Assembly: GCA_023425225.1 (NCBI GenBank)
Contig: JAFADB010000322.1
Location: forward strand, 1-5,935
Source: Pseudomonadota bacterium
GTDB lineage: Bacteria > Pseudomonadota > Gammaproteobacteria > Xanthomonadales > Xanthomonadaceae
Direction of reading: 5' to 3'
Length of the DNA: 5,935 nucleotides
The notes under the pieces are model-generated. The model was given only the letters and a program-made list of their open reading frames with translations. It did no database searches and had not been told where the DNA came from. Positions 4,921-5,935 of the stretch are shown piece by piece. The translations under genes were made by a program, and so were the position numbers. Each line of letters begins with the position of its first letter. Positions within the stretch are counted from its first letter, which is position 1.

Positions 4921-5703
4921 ATGTCCGACCCCATCGTCACGCACACCGACCGCGACGCCGTCCGCATCCTCGCCGTCAACCGCCCCGACAAGCTCAACGC
5001 CCTGAACCGGCATACGCTGGAGACGTTGGACCAGGCTTTCGCGGCCGCCGCCGCGGACGATACGGTCCGCGTGGTGGTGCTCACCGGCGCCGGCGACAAG
5101 GCCTTCGTGGCCGGCGCCGACATCGCCGAGATGAACGGTCTCACGCCGCCGCAGGGCCGCGACTTCTCGCTGCTGGGCCAGCGGCTGATGCAGCGCATCG
5201 AACGCATGCCCAAACCGGTCATCGCAATGGTGAACGGCTACGCACTGGGCGGCGGGCTGGAACTGGCCATGGCGTGCCATCTGCGGGTGGCCGCCGAATC
5301 GGCCAGGCTGGGCCAGCCGGAGATCAACCTGGGCCTGATCCCCGGCTTCGGCGGCACCCAGCGGCTGCTGCGGCTGGCCGGGCGCGCGGCCGCGCTCGAG
5401 CTGTGCCTGCTGGGCAGCCCGGTCACGGCCACGCGCGCCTTCGAACTGGGCATCGTCAACCGCGTGGTCGCCGCCGCCGAACTGGAGGCCGAAACACTGA
5501 AGATCGCCGAGCAGCTGGCGCGGTCGGCGCCGCTGGCCCTGCGCGGTGTCCTCGATGCGGTACTGGCCGGTGGCGAATGTCCGCTGGAACAGGGGCTGGA
5601 GTTCGAGACCGCGCAGTTCGGGCTGCTGTTCGCCACCGAGGACATGCGCGAAGGCACCGCCGCCTTCCTGGAGCGCCGCAAGCCGCAGTTCGCCAACCGC
5701 TGA
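4921..5703 (+). CDS. Enoyl-CoA hydratase (crotonase family)
   Basis: Predicted cytoplasmic enoyl-CoA hydratase of 260 residues, adding water to trans-2-enoyl-CoA to give 3-hydroxyacyl-CoA in fatty-acid or related acyl-CoA breakdown. The crotonase core is complete: NRPDKLNALN (20-29), FVAGADIAEM (62-71) whose GAD loop supplies one oxyanion amide, NGYALGGGLELAM (105-117) with the second oxyanion Gly and catalytic Glu114, and GQPEINLGLIPGFGGTQRL (131-149) with Glu134. Both glutamates match the pair needed for hydration, so a hydratase is likelier than an isomerase or other crotonase. The C-terminus (FLERRKPQF) is family-typical. I chose the ATG at 4921, giving the usual length; an in-frame GTG at 4858 would add 21 unrelated residues. 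Shine-Dalgarno support is weak. The next gene begins 7 bp after the stop, implying an operon. The acyl chain preference cannot be read. Confidence 0.92.
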   Translation: MSDPIVTHTDRDAVRILAVNRPDKLNALNRHTLETLDQAFAAAAADDTVRVVVLTGAGDKAFVAGADIAEMNGLTPPQGRDFSLLGQRLMQRIERMPKPVIAMVNGYALGGGLELAMACHLRVAAESARLGQPEINLGLIPGFGGTQRLLRLAGRAAALELCLLGSPVTATRAFELGIVNRVVAAAELEAETLKIAEQLARSAPLALRGVLDAVLAGGECPLEQGLEFETAQFGLLFATEDMREGTAAFLERRKPQFANR

Positions 5704-5710
5704 GCCCGCC

Positions 5711-5935
5711 ATGACCCGGAAGCCCGACGCCACCGGAACCCTGCACCAACACCTGTTCGAGCAGGTACAGGCCGACGATCTCGATGCCGCGATCGCGGCC
5801 GGCCTGATGGACTACGTGCCCTCGCCGGCCGACGAGCCGCGCGAGGCGGCCGTGCTGCTGGCCGCGCAACGGCACCTGCGCGAAGCCTGGGCCGCGCGTG
5901 AGCGCCATCGCGCGCGTGCCGTGCGCCTGCAGCGC
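5711..5935 (+). CDS. Unrecognised protein, 3' end beyond the window
   Basis: An ATG 7 bp after the hydratase stop opens a frame that is unbroken for 75 codons to the right edge, so the gene is partial. The visible protein begins MTRKPDATGTLHQHLFEQVQ, continues with an acidic segment (ADDLDAAIAAGLMDYVPSPADEP, split here only by family-free features) and then a strongly helical, Arg/Ala-rich part (REAAVLLAAQRHLREAW, then RERHRARAVRLQR). I recognise no domain, signal peptide or membrane segment. Third codon positions are almost all G or C, as in the hydratase, which supports coding. No clear Shine-Dalgarno is seen, so translation may be coupled to the hydratase. It is probably a small soluble protein; the function is unknown. 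Confidence 0.6.
   Translation, partial: MTRKPDATGTLHQHLFEQVQADDLDAAIAAGLMDYVPSPADEPREAAVLLAAQRHLREAWAARERHRARAVRLQR

Overview
The window is about 5.9 kb of very GC-rich bacterial chromosome. It resembles a gammaproteobacterium of the Xanthomonadaceae/Lysobacteraceae (Lysobacter, Luteimonas or Stenotrophomonas type). This placement rests on overall protein style (the FKBP-type protein, the amidase, the DUF1684 lipoprotein), strong G/C preference at third codon positions and what look like leaderless starts. It is inference, not a database result. There are no tRNA or rRNA genes, CRISPR arrays, insertion sequences or integration sites.

Layout from left to right. Positions 1-148 hold no supportable gene. 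A minus-strand two-gene unit follows: a small serine alpha/beta-hydrolase (679-1203) and a YhbS-like GNAT acetyltransferase (149-682), overlapping by GTGA. It may be preceded by a 15-codon leader ORF that overlaps the hydrolase start by ATGA. Divergent to this unit is an AmpD-type zinc amidase on the plus strand (1270-1839). The two directions meet at a 28-bp near-perfect palindrome (1245-1272) whose ends are the two outward-facing ATG codons and whose centre supplies a TAGCAT (TANNNT) -10-like hexamer in each direction. The amidase converges, with only 6 bp between stop codons, on a minus-strand DUF1684 lipoprotein (1846-2772).

A 333-bp stretch (2773-3105) without a convincing gene follows; it holds one 21-codon lipoprotein-signal-like ORF. 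Next on the minus strand is an apparent fusion of a four-cysteine DUF1289 domain to a CoA-pyrophosphatase-type NUDIX domain (3106-3909). Upstream of that is a periplasmic FKBP-family protein with a degenerate isomerase pocket (4053-4754), ending in a strong hairpin terminator (4002-4029). Divergent from the FKBP gene is a crotonase-family enoyl-CoA hydratase (4921-5703). It is followed after 7 bp by an unrecognised gene that runs off the right edge (5711 onward).

Most genes are housekeeping or conserved accessory functions: peptidoglycan fragment turnover, CoA nucleotide hydrolysis, envelope protein folding and fatty-acyl-CoA hydration. They do not obviously form one pathway. I see no clear previously undescribed multi-gene system. 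The best leads are the symmetric start-codon palindrome with its leader ORF and the DUF1289-NUDIX fusion.
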